Assembly: GCF_000214825.1 (NCBI RefSeq)
Contig: NC_015581.1
Coordinates: forward strand, 1,860,001 to 1,924,000
DNA length: 64,000 nt
Reading direction: 5' to 3'
DNA from: Thiomicrospira cyclica ALM1
Lineage (GTDB): Bacteria > Pseudomonadota > Gammaproteobacteria > Thiomicrospirales > Thiomicrospiraceae
The translations under genes and the position numbers were made by a program. The first letter of the stretch is position 1, and every line of letters begins with the position of its first letter. This document shows positions 1-8,117 of the stretch, piece after piece. The notes under the pieces were generated by a model, which saw nothing but the letters and a program-made list of their open reading frames with translations, was not told where the DNA came from and searched no databases.

Positions 1-222
1 TTGTTCACCCAACTGACGGGCTAGATACTGGGCAATCGAACGCACCGCTAACCGACGCGGTTCGAGCATAATGATTTTTTTACCCGCCAACCAGTCGGCC
101 TTTAGCAAAGCCAGCGGCACGGCGGTCGATTTGCCAGCACCTGGTTCGGCCTGCAGCACCAGGCCTGGTGACTGTGCCAGCGTTGCAATAATGTCAGGTA
201 ATAGCGGGGTTATCGGTAACAG
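1..222 (-). CDS. hrpB: ATP-dependent helicase HrpB, N-terminal part (runs off the window)
   Basis: The first 74 codons are visible. The reading begins LPITPLLPDII, then gives the Walker A motif EPGAGKST near residues 25-32 and the segment IIMLEPRRLAVRSIAQ. This is the characteristic start of DEAH-box helicases of the HrpB family (family knowledge). No ATG, GTG or TTG lies between the in-frame TAG at 232-234 and the conserved LPI segment. The best start is CTG at 220-222, preceded by AGGGGA six bases upstream and one base after the stop of the DUF945 gene. The next ordinary start, GTG at codon 22, would delete the conserved LPI..LLP block. The family call is secure. The start is an inference, and the C-terminal part lies outside the window. 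Confidence 0.85.
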   Translation of the reverse strand, partial: MLPITPLLPDIIATLAQSPGLVLQAEPGAGKSTAVPLALLKADWLAGKKIIMLEPRRLAVRSIAQYLARQLGEQ

Positions 223-223
223 C

Positions 224-2155
224 TTATTCCCCTACGCCTATCTCAGAAAAACGCAGTTCTACATCAGCGGTCGAATCGGAATGCAAGCCCACCCAAATGG
301 CATAATTTCCCGTTAACGGCTGATTAAACACCACCGCCGGATCCAATGCCAATCCAGGGTAATCATCATTACAATGCCATTGCCCGTTCGGATCACGAAT
401 AATCAGGGTGGTATCGGTTAACCCACCTTGCACATAAATTGATAAATCAAATTGACCGGCACGATAATTTAGCGTGACATCTGGAAGACTGGCATTTACA
501 TAGCCCAAACATTGCCACTGGGTTAGTAGACTCACATCTTGGTCACCACCCGCTTGAAGCGGCACAATGATGGGATCGGGAGTAAAGTCGGCGGACAATT
601 CCAAATACTCGTAAAGTGGTGACGCGGCATAGTTCAGCAGGCCTGCTAACCCGGTAGCATCCGGTGTTGCTTGGTTCGTCGCCTGTTCCTCTTCCGCTAT
701 GGCCCAACCTAACAAATTAGCGGCTAAATCGACTAAAGCAAGCGCATCCGCGACCGGTAAAAAATCGGCATCATTGAGTTTGACCTGACCGGCTTCTATA
801 CCCATAGCCAAGCTTAAATCAGCGCCCTGTTGAAGCAAATAATTTTGCGCCACCATTTCGGCAATGCTGATGTCCAGTTGCGCTTTAAGGTCGGCTTCAT
901 CTAAATCAAACGGCCAAAACTCGAGTACGATACGATCCACTAGTGGCCGAGTAATGCCTGCTTGCAATGAGAACAGCGTATTTTGCTCTAACGCCTCACT
1001 CAAATTACTAAATCCGTTCCAATCCAACGCGACCCTGGGCTGATAACCCAACACCATGCTAGCCGTTATATGCTCGGTATCTGTTACTCGGACACGTATG
1101 TCATCTAGATGCAAACTAGGACCACCGGCCAGCAAGCGCTGAAAGGCATCCAACACCACCTGCTCATCCATTTTGTCCAAATCTTGCACGGTCAAAACCA
1201 AATCTTGATAGGCCTGCCAGTCTAAATTACGTAGCGCCATATCAACAGTCGCACCGGCGAATGCAAACTCGACATCATCAAAAACAACATCGGTTTGGCC
1301 TATTTCATAACGCACCTGGGTATCTAATTTATCACTAACAACTTGCGAGTCACCCGCCACAACGAGATTCTGAATAGTGACTTGTTCATCAGCTTCCATA
1401 AAGCGCACTTCGCCGACTTTTGCGGCAATATCGCCCAACCACAAATAGGGAGCCGCACGGCTTAAGTCATGTTCATAACTTAAGTTGTCCAAACGGAAAC
1501 TCAACCCATCCTGTACAAGGTTAATATCAAACGAGGCTAAACTAGCCTCGGCACTCATTTGGGCTAAATCGTCCCGAAAGCGGAGATGTAGTTGACCGCC
1601 TTCCCATGCCAAATTGGCAGACTCTTGCGTATCTGGATCAATGAGTCGCCCGCGGTAATCCACTAAATTCGCCCGAACCGCTAAGTCACCATTTAACGCG
1701 GCGTAGGCTTGGATAGCAATCAATGGCCGCTGACCTGGGTATTGAGGTAAATAGGCACGTGCCGTCGCCGGCAAACCAATGGCATAATCGGCACTGGCCA
1801 AACCGAAACCGGTGGGTGTCACCGACAGACCCAACCAAGGCCCCTGCTTAACCGGCAACTCGCCCTGCAAAACAACGCCCTGACCATCAGGGCGTAGCTC
1901 GGTAAAGAAACTATAAGCGGGCGAATCCAGCGTTGGCTGCCACACCAAATCATAGTGTAACTGGCCACTTATCAGGCCTCGTTGATACTCGAAACGATTA
2001 ACGCGCACATCATCACGGGCAATCAACTGCGCCTCGTAAGCCAGTACCTGTTGTTGCACACCCTGCCCAATCCACCAGCTAGCGGCAAAAAAACTGGCAG
2101 TAGTTGCGACCACCAAACCTAGCCCAACTAACACCGGTACTTTTAATTGCGACAT
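224..2155 (-). CDS. DUF945 (YdgA-like) envelope protein with an extra C-terminal beta domain
   Basis: This 643-residue protein starts with a membrane anchor or uncleaved signal (about residues 6-28). It continues with the VLAYEAQL, RGLISGQLHYDL and repeated beta-strand pattern typical of DUF945/YdgA proteins, which are periplasmic and of poorly defined function. DUF945 proteins are usually near 480-500 residues. Here about 110 residues follow (from roughly residue 530), containing DLSIYVQGGLTDTTL, DPNGQWHCNDDYPG and GNYAIWVG, which resemble a bacterial pre-peptidase C-terminal-like beta sandwich. Two cysteines (in WQCLG and WHCND) could pair. The gene ends one base before hrpB, so the two are probably cotranscribed. 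Function is unknown. Confidence 0.75.
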   Translation of the reverse strand: MSQLKVPVLVGLGLVVATTASFFAASWWIGQGVQQQVLAYEAQLIARDDVRVNRFEYQRGLISGQLHYDLVWQPTLDSPAYSFFTELRPDGQGVVLQGELPVKQGPWLGLSVTPTGFGLASADYAIGLPATARAYLPQYPGQRPLIAIQAYAALNGDLAVRANLVDYRGRLIDPDTQESANLAWEGGQLHLRFRDDLAQMSAEASLASFDINLVQDGLSFRLDNLSYEHDLSRAAPYLWLGDIAAKVGEVRFMEADEQVTIQNLVVAGDSQVVSDKLDTQVRYEIGQTDVVFDDVEFAFAGATVDMALRNLDWQAYQDLVLTVQDLDKMDEQVVLDAFQRLLAGGPSLHLDDIRVRVTDTEHITASMVLGYQPRVALDWNGFSNLSEALEQNTLFSLQAGITRPLVDRIVLEFWPFDLDEADLKAQLDISIAEMVAQNYLLQQGADLSLAMGIEAGQVKLNDADFLPVADALALVDLAANLLGWAIAEEEQATNQATPDATGLAGLLNYAASPLYEYLELSADFTPDPIIVPLQAGGDQDVSLLTQWQCLGYVNASLPDVTLNYRAGQFDLSIYVQGGLTDTTLIIRDPNGQWHCNDDYPGLALDPAVVFNQPLTGNYAIWVGLHSDSTADVELRFSEIGVGE

Positions 2156-2272
2156 AATCCATCCTTATTTTTTATATATTCTATTATTATTAGAATTTGC
2201 TGCGCAAAAAGATAGCCATAAAAGACGGCCAAATGCTATTTAAATTGAACCCCTACCCATAGGAATACCCTT

Positions 2273-2878
2273 ATGTTTTACACCACCACCCAACTTGAAG
2301 CCGGCCAGATTTATCAACATCTCGTTGGCGCCATTGTGCCCCGCCCGATTGCGTGGATTAGTACAATCAATGCACAGGGGGTTGCCAACCTGGCGCCCTA
2401 TTCATTTTTTACCGTCGCCAGTGTGAATCCACCGATTTTAGCGGTCAGCCACATTGCGCCACGCCAAAACCATGCTAAAGACACCTTGGCGAATCTGCAC
2501 GAACAGCCAGAATGCGTGGTGAATATTGTCAGCGCCGAACTGGCGGAACAAATGAACGCCAGCTGTGCGGCGGTAGCGAATGACATTGATGAGTTTGAGT
2601 TAGCCCAGATTGCGCGCACCCCCAGCAACCTCGTTAAACCACCCTCCGTGGCCGCCGCTAAAGTCCGTTATGAATGCCGGCTGCGTGAGATTCAACAACT
2701 CTCAGCCGCACCCGCAGGTGGAAGCTTAATTTTGTTGGATGTCGTCGGTATTTATTTAGGTGACGATGTGATTAACCGAGATGGCAAGATTGATGGCACC
2801 CGAATCGATGCCATCGGTAAATTAGGCGGTGATGATTACAGCTATACGCGAGATATCTTTGCGATGGCGCGACCTTAA
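2273..2878 (+). CDS. Flavin reductase-like (FMN-binding split barrel) protein
   Basis: The 201-residue product begins MFYTTTQLEAGQIYQHLVGA and carries IVPRPIAWIST and NLAPYSFFTVASVNPPIL. These are hallmark stretches of the flavin reductase-like / flavoredoxin family, which binds FMN and transfers electrons from NAD(P)H or a partner protein. It has no signal peptide and should be cytoplasmic. An AGGA ribosome site lies ahead of the ATG. It is transcribed convergently with queF, with only about 26 bases between the stops and no clear hairpin. The natural substrate cannot be read from the sequence. Confidence 0.8.
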   Translation: MFYTTTQLEAGQIYQHLVGAIVPRPIAWISTINAQGVANLAPYSFFTVASVNPPILAVSHIAPRQNHAKDTLANLHEQPECVVNIVSAELAEQMNASCAAVANDIDEFELAQIARTPSNLVKPPSVAAAKVRYECRLREIQQLSAAPAGGSLILLDVVGIYLGDDVINRDGKIDGTRIDAIGKLGGDDYSYTRDIFAMARP

Positions 2879-2904
2879 GGTAACTCCCCGCACACTCTGT
2901 ACGA

Positions 2905-3747
2905 CTATTGCCGCACCAAACGCGGCATCACCGCTTCACTTTGGAAGTTACTGCGGAACGGATTAATATCTAGCCCACCGCGACGCACATAACGGGCATA
3001 CACCGTCAAGGCATCAGGCTGGCATTGACGTTGAATGTCACAAAACATCCGTTCAACACACTGTTCATGAAATTCATTATGATCGCGAAACGAAATAATA
3101 TAGCGTAACAAACCCGCCCGATCGATTTTAGGCCCGCGGTAACGAATCACCACCGTACCCCAGTCCGGTTGTCCGGTGACCAAGCAGTTAGATTTAAGCA
3201 AATGACTGTAAAACGCCTCTTCGGCATATTGATTCCCAGCACGTAAAAAGTCCGGATTGACCTGGTAAGTGTCAATCTCTAAATCCTGGAAATCGAGACA
3301 CTCCGCACGGTCAATATCCGACACCAAACAAGGCTCTTGATTCAAACTCGATAGCTGTACTTTAACCTTGCCGCCTGCCACCGCAGACAAATCTCGCTCC
3401 ATAGTGTGTGCTACCGCCGCTTGGCTTTCAAAACGACTGGCGTTGAACGAGTTGAGATACAATTTAAACGATTTGGATTCAATAATATTTGGTGTATCGG
3501 CACGCAGAGTGAACTGTCCCATCGCGACCATTGGCTTGCCTTTCAGGTTCAACCAAGAAATTTCATAGGCATTCCAGACATCCACCCCGGTAAAAGGGAG
3601 TTTTTGTGCATCAATAGCTAATTCATCGCGCTTGGTTTGGCGCGGAATAGGGAATAATAAACCGGCATCGTATTGCTGTGGGTAAACCGTAGTCTTGCCC
3701 AATTGACTAGCAGCCACATCGCCTACTAATACCTTTGCATCACTCAT
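2905..3747 (-). CDS. queF: NADPH-dependent 7-cyano-7-deazaguanine reductase
   Basis: QueF reduces preQ0 to preQ1 in queuosine biosynthesis. At 280 residues this is the long, bimodular type found in gammaproteobacteria. The NADPH/QueF motif ESKSFKLYLNSF is at residues 90-101. The active-site cysteine is Cys188 in SNCLVTGQPDWG with the partner Asp195, matching Cys190/Asp197 of the E. coli enzyme (family knowledge). Start ATG 3747 has GGAG eight bases upstream. It is divergent from a small broken membrane ORF and convergent with the flavin reductase, so it is probably monocistronic. Confidence 0.95.
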   Translation of the reverse strand: MSDAKVLVGDVAASQLGKTTVYPQQYDAGLLFPIPRQTKRDELAIDAQKLPFTGVDVWNAYEISWLNLKGKPMVAMGQFTLRADTPNIIESKSFKLYLNSFNASRFESQAAVAHTMERDLSAVAGGKVKVQLSSLNQEPCLVSDIDRAECLDFQDLEIDTYQVNPDFLRAGNQYAEEAFYSHLLKSNCLVTGQPDWGTVVIRYRGPKIDRAGLLRYIISFRDHNEFHEQCVERMFCDIQRQCQPDALTVYARYVRRGGLDINPFRSNFQSEAVMPRLVRQ

Positions 3748-3831
3748 AGCTTGCGCTCCATAATAAAACTGTCATTATTTTAACATTGCAGATTGCGTAT
3801 CATAATGCGCTTTAAGTACAAAGGCATGTAA

Positions 3832-4029
3832 ATGTTAACCACATTATTTTTAGGGATTTTAGTTACTTTTGGCATCCTAGCGGCACTTTGGCTTTGATTT
3901 ATGCTGGCGCGTAAATACCCTCGCTTTGACAAACTTAACAGCCGCAAAGCCAATCAACGCATGGTGCAATTAACCATGTTGTTTTATGCCTTGGGTTTAG
4001 TATTTACGATTTGGTTAATGTTGCGTTAA
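3832..4029 (+). pseudogene. Small two-helix membrane ORF interrupted by an in-frame TGA
   Basis: ATG 3832 has AAAGG seven bases upstream and opens 21 codons of a hydrophobic helix (MLTTLFLGILVTFGILAALWL). These are followed by TGA at 3895-3897 and then, in the same frame, FMLARKYPRFDKLNSRKANQ and a second hydrophobic helix ending IWLMLR-TAA. Read through, it is a 65-codon helix-loop-helix membrane protein with a basic loop. The second half has its own ATG (3901) but no ribosome site. I do not recognise a family. A single substitution (for example in a TGG, CGA or TAT codon) would explain it. Translational recoding or a sequencing error cannot be excluded. Confidence 0.5.
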
Positions 4030-4037
4030 GCCAACAT

Positions 4038-4062
4038 AAAAAAACCGAGCACTTGGCTCGGT
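4038..4062 (-). terminator. Rho-independent terminator of the TonB-receptor operon
   Basis: Read on the minus strand, CCGAGC-CAAGT-GCTCGG is followed by seven T residues. This is a 6-bp G+C-rich stem with a U tract about 65 bases past the stop of the TonB receptor gene. On the plus strand the hairpin lacks a U tract, so it serves the minus-strand operon. Confidence 0.8.
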
Positions 4063-4127
4063 CAAAGATCTTTAGCGGTCATAACTAAAGAGGGAGGATA
4101 ACAACAATGAAAAAAACTAACTTAACT

Positions 4128-6200
4128 TTAGAACTTATAGCGCGCGCCTAGCTCAAACGATCGTGATGGACCGGCATAAATCCCCTGGCGTAAGCCAGCA
4201 ATATAACGCTCGTCGGTTAGGTTTTTAACCGCACCGAACACATTCAACTGTTTGTTTACATTGAAGTTAGCGGTTAAGTCAGCCGTTGTATGCGCAGCCA
4301 CTTTACCGCCCCAATTACCTGTTTCAGTAACCGTTAACTCTTTATCATTTGCTGCATTACTAAAAAATTCACCGGTGTAGTTAATAAGCAAAGCGGATTG
4401 TACCGTGTCATTTCCATAGCCAAATGCTAGGTTAGCTGTAATTTCTGGCGAGTTTTCAAAACGATTGCCTTTTTCAGCGCCGCCAGAACCACGATCTTCG
4501 CGATATTTAGCTGTTGGAACCCAGGTTACGTTGGTATCAATAGTAAATCCGTTTCTGAAGTCATATCCAAGTGCCGCTTCAATGCCTTGAACTAGAGCAC
4601 TGCCCTCATTCGGTGCTTTAATACCTGAAATACCGGGATCTACTTGGTTTGAAAAATCCATTTGGAAGGCGGTCACTTCATAAGTAAAGCTATTGGCACT
4701 ACCACGAGCGCCAAGCTCAATATTGACCGATTTTTCAGCTTCTGTTGGCGTATCACCAGAACCGATTACACTGCCAACAAGGGGTGGAGAAAATGCCCGA
4801 TATACACTGCCATACAACTGCACTTCAGGAATTAATTGATAGGTTGCACCCAGCCCAGGCATAAACTCGGTATTAGAAAACTTATCTGCTGGGCCTGCAT
4901 TGCGTAAATCGTTACGACGCTGCTCATAGGTTTCCATCCTTAAACCAGCTGTGATCGCTAAACGGTCCGTTACTTCAAATCGATTTTGACCATAGATAGC
5001 AAGACTATCGGCTGAATCAACTCGGTTTCTTGAGGGCGCCCCCGAATTACGTGGTGTCGCTCTAGTTGCTTGAACCGTGACATCCTTCATTTCTTCATTC
5101 ATTAAGGTCAAACCCAACTCAGCCTGATTTTTAATCCCTAAACTATCGTGATTAAACGACAATCTAGTATCAAAACCTTTGCGTTCAAACGAGCGATTGT
5201 TGCCTTGAACAGTATCGTTGTAATTCCAAATCCTTTGACCAGCGCTATTTGTTGTTGTTGCTTGCTGACCGAATCCGTCTTGGTTTCCTAATCTAAAACG
5301 CCAATAATCACGGTTCATTTCACTCCAATAAACCAAAGTTTGAAGCTTCATGTCATTGCTAATATCCCATTCATGGTTAATATCAAAAGCGGTGCGTTCT
5401 GTTAAAAAATAATCATCCGGTGCCGGATTAAATGTCGCTCGTGCTTTATAGGCATTTGGAAACAGCCCACGGTAAGAAATCTTGGCATCATTACTATATT
5501 GACTAAACTTGACACTGATCAATTGATCATCACCAATCGCGGTACCCGACTTGATCATCAAGTCTTCCATGGCATATCCTTTACTTTGGAAACCATCGCT
5601 ATCTGCTTTGGTATAGATCAATCCAAAGAATGAATCACCAGAATAATTGCTACCACCAATTTCTAATGTACCTTCTCGTGTATTCCAGCTACCAACCTTG
5701 CCGGAAATAGCGAAACCATCCTCAGGCGTTTTAGTAATGTAATTTATAACACCACCAATCGTGTTGGGGCCATAGCGGTGGGTGGCACCTTTATGTACCT
5801 CAACTCGCTCCACACGCTGAATACGCGGGTTGTAATAGCGACTGTTCCCCACAAAAATACCTGGTTGAATGGGCACACCATCCTCTAAAACCAAAGTTTT
5901 ATAATCCGATGCGGGTAAACCACGAATACCGACGTTAACAACGACGGCGGTTTCTTCTTCACCTTTCACATGTACGCCAGGCACACGACGAAGGACATCT
6001 TCAGTTGAACGTGGTTGTGCACGCTGAATGTTTTCCTCTGTGACAATCGATACTGCGCCCGGTTGTTTTGTAACCGCATCGTCCCCCTGCCCAATAACAT
6101 CAATACGTGGGAGCTGTTTGGTGTCCGCTAACACGGAAGTAGCCATAGCCACGGCTATACTAATTACCAGGGTTTTAAGCGCCATTTTCTGAGCTGACAT
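4128..6200 (-). CDS. TonB-dependent outer-membrane receptor, FecA-like
   Basis: The 690-residue outer-membrane beta-barrel receptor probably takes up a ferric chelate. A signal peptide of about 25 residues ends ATSVLA-DTK. A TonB-box-like segment follows (RIDVIGQGD), then the plug domain with EENIQRAQPRSTEDVLRRVPGV, NVGIRGLP and VEVHKGATHRYGPNTIGGVINYI, then the barrel ending in LGARYKF with a terminal aromatic residue. The plug resembles FecA (ferric dicitrate) receptors more than heme receptors, but the ligand is not determined by sequence alone. It is the last gene of hemP - Cys-rich protein - receptor, all in one direction, with AAGGAAA ahead of its ATG and a terminator behind it. No fecR/fecI pair adjoins. 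Confidence 0.9.
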   Translation of the reverse strand: MSAQKMALKTLVISIAVAMATSVLADTKQLPRIDVIGQGDDAVTKQPGAVSIVTEENIQRAQPRSTEDVLRRVPGVHVKGEEETAVVVNVGIRGLPASDYKTLVLEDGVPIQPGIFVGNSRYYNPRIQRVERVEVHKGATHRYGPNTIGGVINYITKTPEDGFAISGKVGSWNTREGTLEIGGSNYSGDSFFGLIYTKADSDGFQSKGYAMEDLMIKSGTAIGDDQLISVKFSQYSNDAKISYRGLFPNAYKARATFNPAPDDYFLTERTAFDINHEWDISNDMKLQTLVYWSEMNRDYWRFRLGNQDGFGQQATTTNSAGQRIWNYNDTVQGNNRSFERKGFDTRLSFNHDSLGIKNQAELGLTLMNEEMKDVTVQATRATPRNSGAPSRNRVDSADSLAIYGQNRFEVTDRLAITAGLRMETYEQRRNDLRNAGPADKFSNTEFMPGLGATYQLIPEVQLYGSVYRAFSPPLVGSVIGSGDTPTEAEKSVNIELGARGSANSFTYEVTAFQMDFSNQVDPGISGIKAPNEGSALVQGIEAALGYDFRNGFTIDTNVTWVPTAKYREDRGSGGAEKGNRFENSPEITANLAFGYGNDTVQSALLINYTGEFFSNAANDKELTVTETGNWGGKVAAHTTADLTANFNVNKQLNVFGAVKNLTDERYIAGLRQGIYAGPSRSFELGARYKF

Positions 6201-6276
6201 ATACTTTCCTTGTTTTATATGTACTTGGCTGGCGATAACCTAAGGTTTAGCTGGCTTAGTAGTGGTTAGTTAGTCG

Positions 6277-6552
6277 TTAATTAATTAAGGATTTGATGGT
6301 GGGCAGGTTAGGCCAATGAACAACATGCTTTGACGATGAACTCTGACCTTTTGAGCAGGTCGAACGGGACGGGCATACCGCACAAAGTTGTTGAGCACAG
6401 GTTTGCAGGCATAGCCTTTGCACCTGATCGCGACTGGTGACATCTAGGCAATCGACATCAGCGGCACACAACACCCCAAGCCGAAATAATTCGGCCAATT
6501 TTGCTTCGGAGAGGGCAAGGTGAATCAGGGGGTTATGGATTGGCTGTTTCAT
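6277..6552 (-). CDS. Small cysteine-rich protein between hemP and the TonB receptor
   Basis: The 91-residue product is of a family I do not recognise. Its central part has seven cysteines, spaced as C29, C35, then C48, C52, C57, C60 and C66 (LCLQTCAQQLCAVCPSRSTC). This suggests metal or Fe-S/Zn binding or disulfide switching. No signal peptide is visible, so it is predicted to be cytoplasmic. The ATG has AGGGA six bases upstream, and the gene starts nine bases after hemP, so it is translationally adjacent in the same iron-linked operon. A role in iron or heme handling is inferred only from position. Confidence 0.6.
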   Translation of the reverse strand: MKQPIHNPLIHLALSEAKLAELFRLGVLCAADVDCLDVTSRDQVQRLCLQTCAQQLCAVCPSRSTCSKGQSSSSKHVVHWPNLPTIKSLIN

Positions 6553-6561
6553 GGCTAGTCC

Positions 6562-6708
6562 CTATTTAGTTAAGATCAGTTTGTTTTCTTTGGTTAAACG
6601 CAACACATATTGCTGCGCACCATGCTGAATAGTAATCAGCTTTTGACCCGCTAATAACGCTTGGCTATCAATACTGCGCAAAGGTTTTTCGGTGCTGTGG
6701 TTCTGCAT
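6562..6708 (-). CDS. hemP: Hemin uptake protein HemP
   Basis: The 48-residue protein has the HemP fold signature: RSIDSQALLAGQKLITIQHG followed by QQYVLRLTKENKLILTK. The final R-L-T-K-x-x-K-L-I-L-T-K block is nearly invariant in the family. HemP proteins are small, usually Fur-controlled and encoded next to TonB-dependent heme or iron receptors, and in some proteobacteria they influence receptor expression. It is the first gene of the operon leading to the FecA-like receptor. An in-frame GTG three codons upstream is an alternative start. Confidence 0.85.
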   Translation of the reverse strand: MQNHSTEKPLRSIDSQALLAGQKLITIQHGAQQYVLRLTKENKLILTK

Positions 6709-6748
6709 AGTGCTCACGGATAAATCCAAGTTAATCAATTAATAAAAT

Positions 6749-6767
6749 GCGAATAGTAATAAATCTC
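6749..6767 (-). promoter_or_regulatory. Candidate Fur box upstream of hemP
   Basis: GCGAATAGTAATAAATCTC matches about 12 of 19 positions of the Fur consensus GATAATGATAATCATTATC. It lies about 40 bases ahead of the hemP start, in an A+T-rich gap. Fur control of hemP and TonB receptors is usual. The match here is moderate and counted by eye. Confidence 0.4.
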
Positions 6768-6883
6768 AATATTGTTTTGCTATGTTAATGAATGACTTTC
6801 AAGATGTCAAATAAAAATTAATGCTATTTAGCATAAAAAATCATTACCGCAGTATTTATGGGGTTTTATGCTGCATTAAATAC

Positions 6884-6906
6884 AAAAAAAACCCGCATAG
6901 CGGGTT
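6884..6906 (-). terminator. Rho-independent terminator of the hemCDXY operon
   Basis: On the minus strand, ACCCGC-TAT-GCGGGT is followed by eight T residues, about 30 bases past the hemY stop. The 6-bp G+C stem and long U tract make it convincing. Confidence 0.8.
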
Positions 6907-6935
6907 TCGTTAGAACGCGAGAAAATAAACTCGGC

Positions 6936-8117
6936 TTAATGATTGGTGGCGTAAGGCAGTTGTGCCAAAGCTTTCTTATAGGTGAGTGCGGCTTGGGTGT
7001 CCTCGCCTTCTGCTTCATAACAGTGCGCCAGCGCATGATAAGTTTCTAATTCCGGCTGTAACGCCAAACTTTGGTTGAAATAATGGTGCGCTTGCCCCCA
7101 AAGCTGGCTTTGGCAAGCCAAACGTCCCAATGTTAGTAATAACACCGCACTATCAGGGTGATCGCCTAACCAGCCCTGCGCACGCTTAAAACGATCAAAA
7201 GCGGGGCCAAACTCAATGCGTCCATACCAATAAACCAGAGACTCATCCCATTGTTTTTTTAGCGCTTTTTCAATCAATCCCGCTAAGTTATTCGCGTCAT
7301 CAAAGCGTAACGCCTGTTTAACATATTCGGTAAGAATACTTGGTTGTATCTGTGTGCGCCCAGCCAAACCGGTCCATAAGTGATTCAGTTGTTCTAGTGT
7401 GTTCGCCTGCTGCAATTGCATGATCAATAAGGCTTGTTCATGACGGGCCAACTGCTCACGCGATAAACCACTGTATTTTTTTAAACCGGGCCAGAGCTTA
7501 ATCAATAAACCCAAGCGCTGTTGCTGGGTCAATAATCGCCAATAATCCTGTAACACCACCGGGTGTTTTGGATGAATACGCTGGAGTTCAGCCAAAATCA
7601 CTAGGGCGGTATCCGGTTGCTGCGCGGTTAATAATCGCGCTTCAACTAAGCCGATGGTGATGTCTTCTTCTGGATAACGCTGGCGCGCCTGTTGCAAATA
7701 TTGATCACGACGTGCTGTTGCTTGTTGGGCATCAGCCATTTTCGCCGCTGCCAAGTAATGCATCACACCATTTTCTGATAGTTTGGCTGTGGCAATTAGT
7801 TGCTTTTCAGCCTTTGCCCAATCGGCCAACTCTTGCGCAATAAGTCCTTTTGATAAACTCGCTTGTGCCTGCTGATATCGCTTTAATTGACGGCGCTTTT
7901 GCCAGGCGCGAGGTAAGTTCCACACAGCCACCCAAAACCTGATTAGCAAGTAAAACACAATCATGCCAACAATTAACAGGGCTAAAAGCAAGCCTAAGCT
8001 CGTGATGAGCTCCCATTGCTCCCAACGTAATACCACTTCACCTAAATTGAGTACCGCCAGGCTTGCTAAGGCAACACCCAAAATCAGAAACAAACCCCAT
8101 GCTATTAATAGCTTCAT
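6936..8117 (-). CDS. hemY: HemY, membrane-anchored TPR protein of heme biosynthesis
   Basis: The 393-residue protein has two N-terminal membrane helices (about residues 3-24 and 40-62). The typical HemY segment FYLLIRFWVAVWNLPRAWQKRR and a long cytoplasmic helical repeat (TPR-like) region follow, to LPYATNH. HemY of gammaproteobacteria is a scaffold acting late in protoheme synthesis and is unrelated to Gram-positive HemY oxidase. Its ATG overlaps the hemX stop as ATGA, so translation is coupled. It closes the hemC-hemD-hemX-hemY operon and is followed by a strong terminator. Confidence 0.9.
   Translation of the reverse strand: MKLLIAWGLFLILGVALASLAVLNLGEVVLRWEQWELITSLGLLLALLIVGMIVFYLLIRFWVAVWNLPRAWQKRRQLKRYQQAQASLSKGLIAQELADWAKAEKQLIATAKLSENGVMHYLAAAKMADAQQATARRDQYLQQARQRYPEEDITIGLVEARLLTAQQPDTALVILAELQRIHPKHPVVLQDYWRLLTQQQRLGLLIKLWPGLKKYSGLSREQLARHEQALLIMQLQQANTLEQLNHLWTGLAGRTQIQPSILTEYVKQALRFDDANNLAGLIEKALKKQWDESLVYWYGRIEFGPAFDRFKRAQGWLGDHPDSAVLLLTLGRLACQSQLWGQAHHYFNQSLALQPELETYHALAHCYEAEGEDTQAALTYKKALAQLPYATNH

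Noticed and set aside
1210-1217. TAGGCCTG and other one-base variants of the iterated palindrome (also near 1973, 32769, 40209, 45399, 50703)
   Set aside because: They break the 8-bp palindrome and are no more common than expected, so I left them out of the count.
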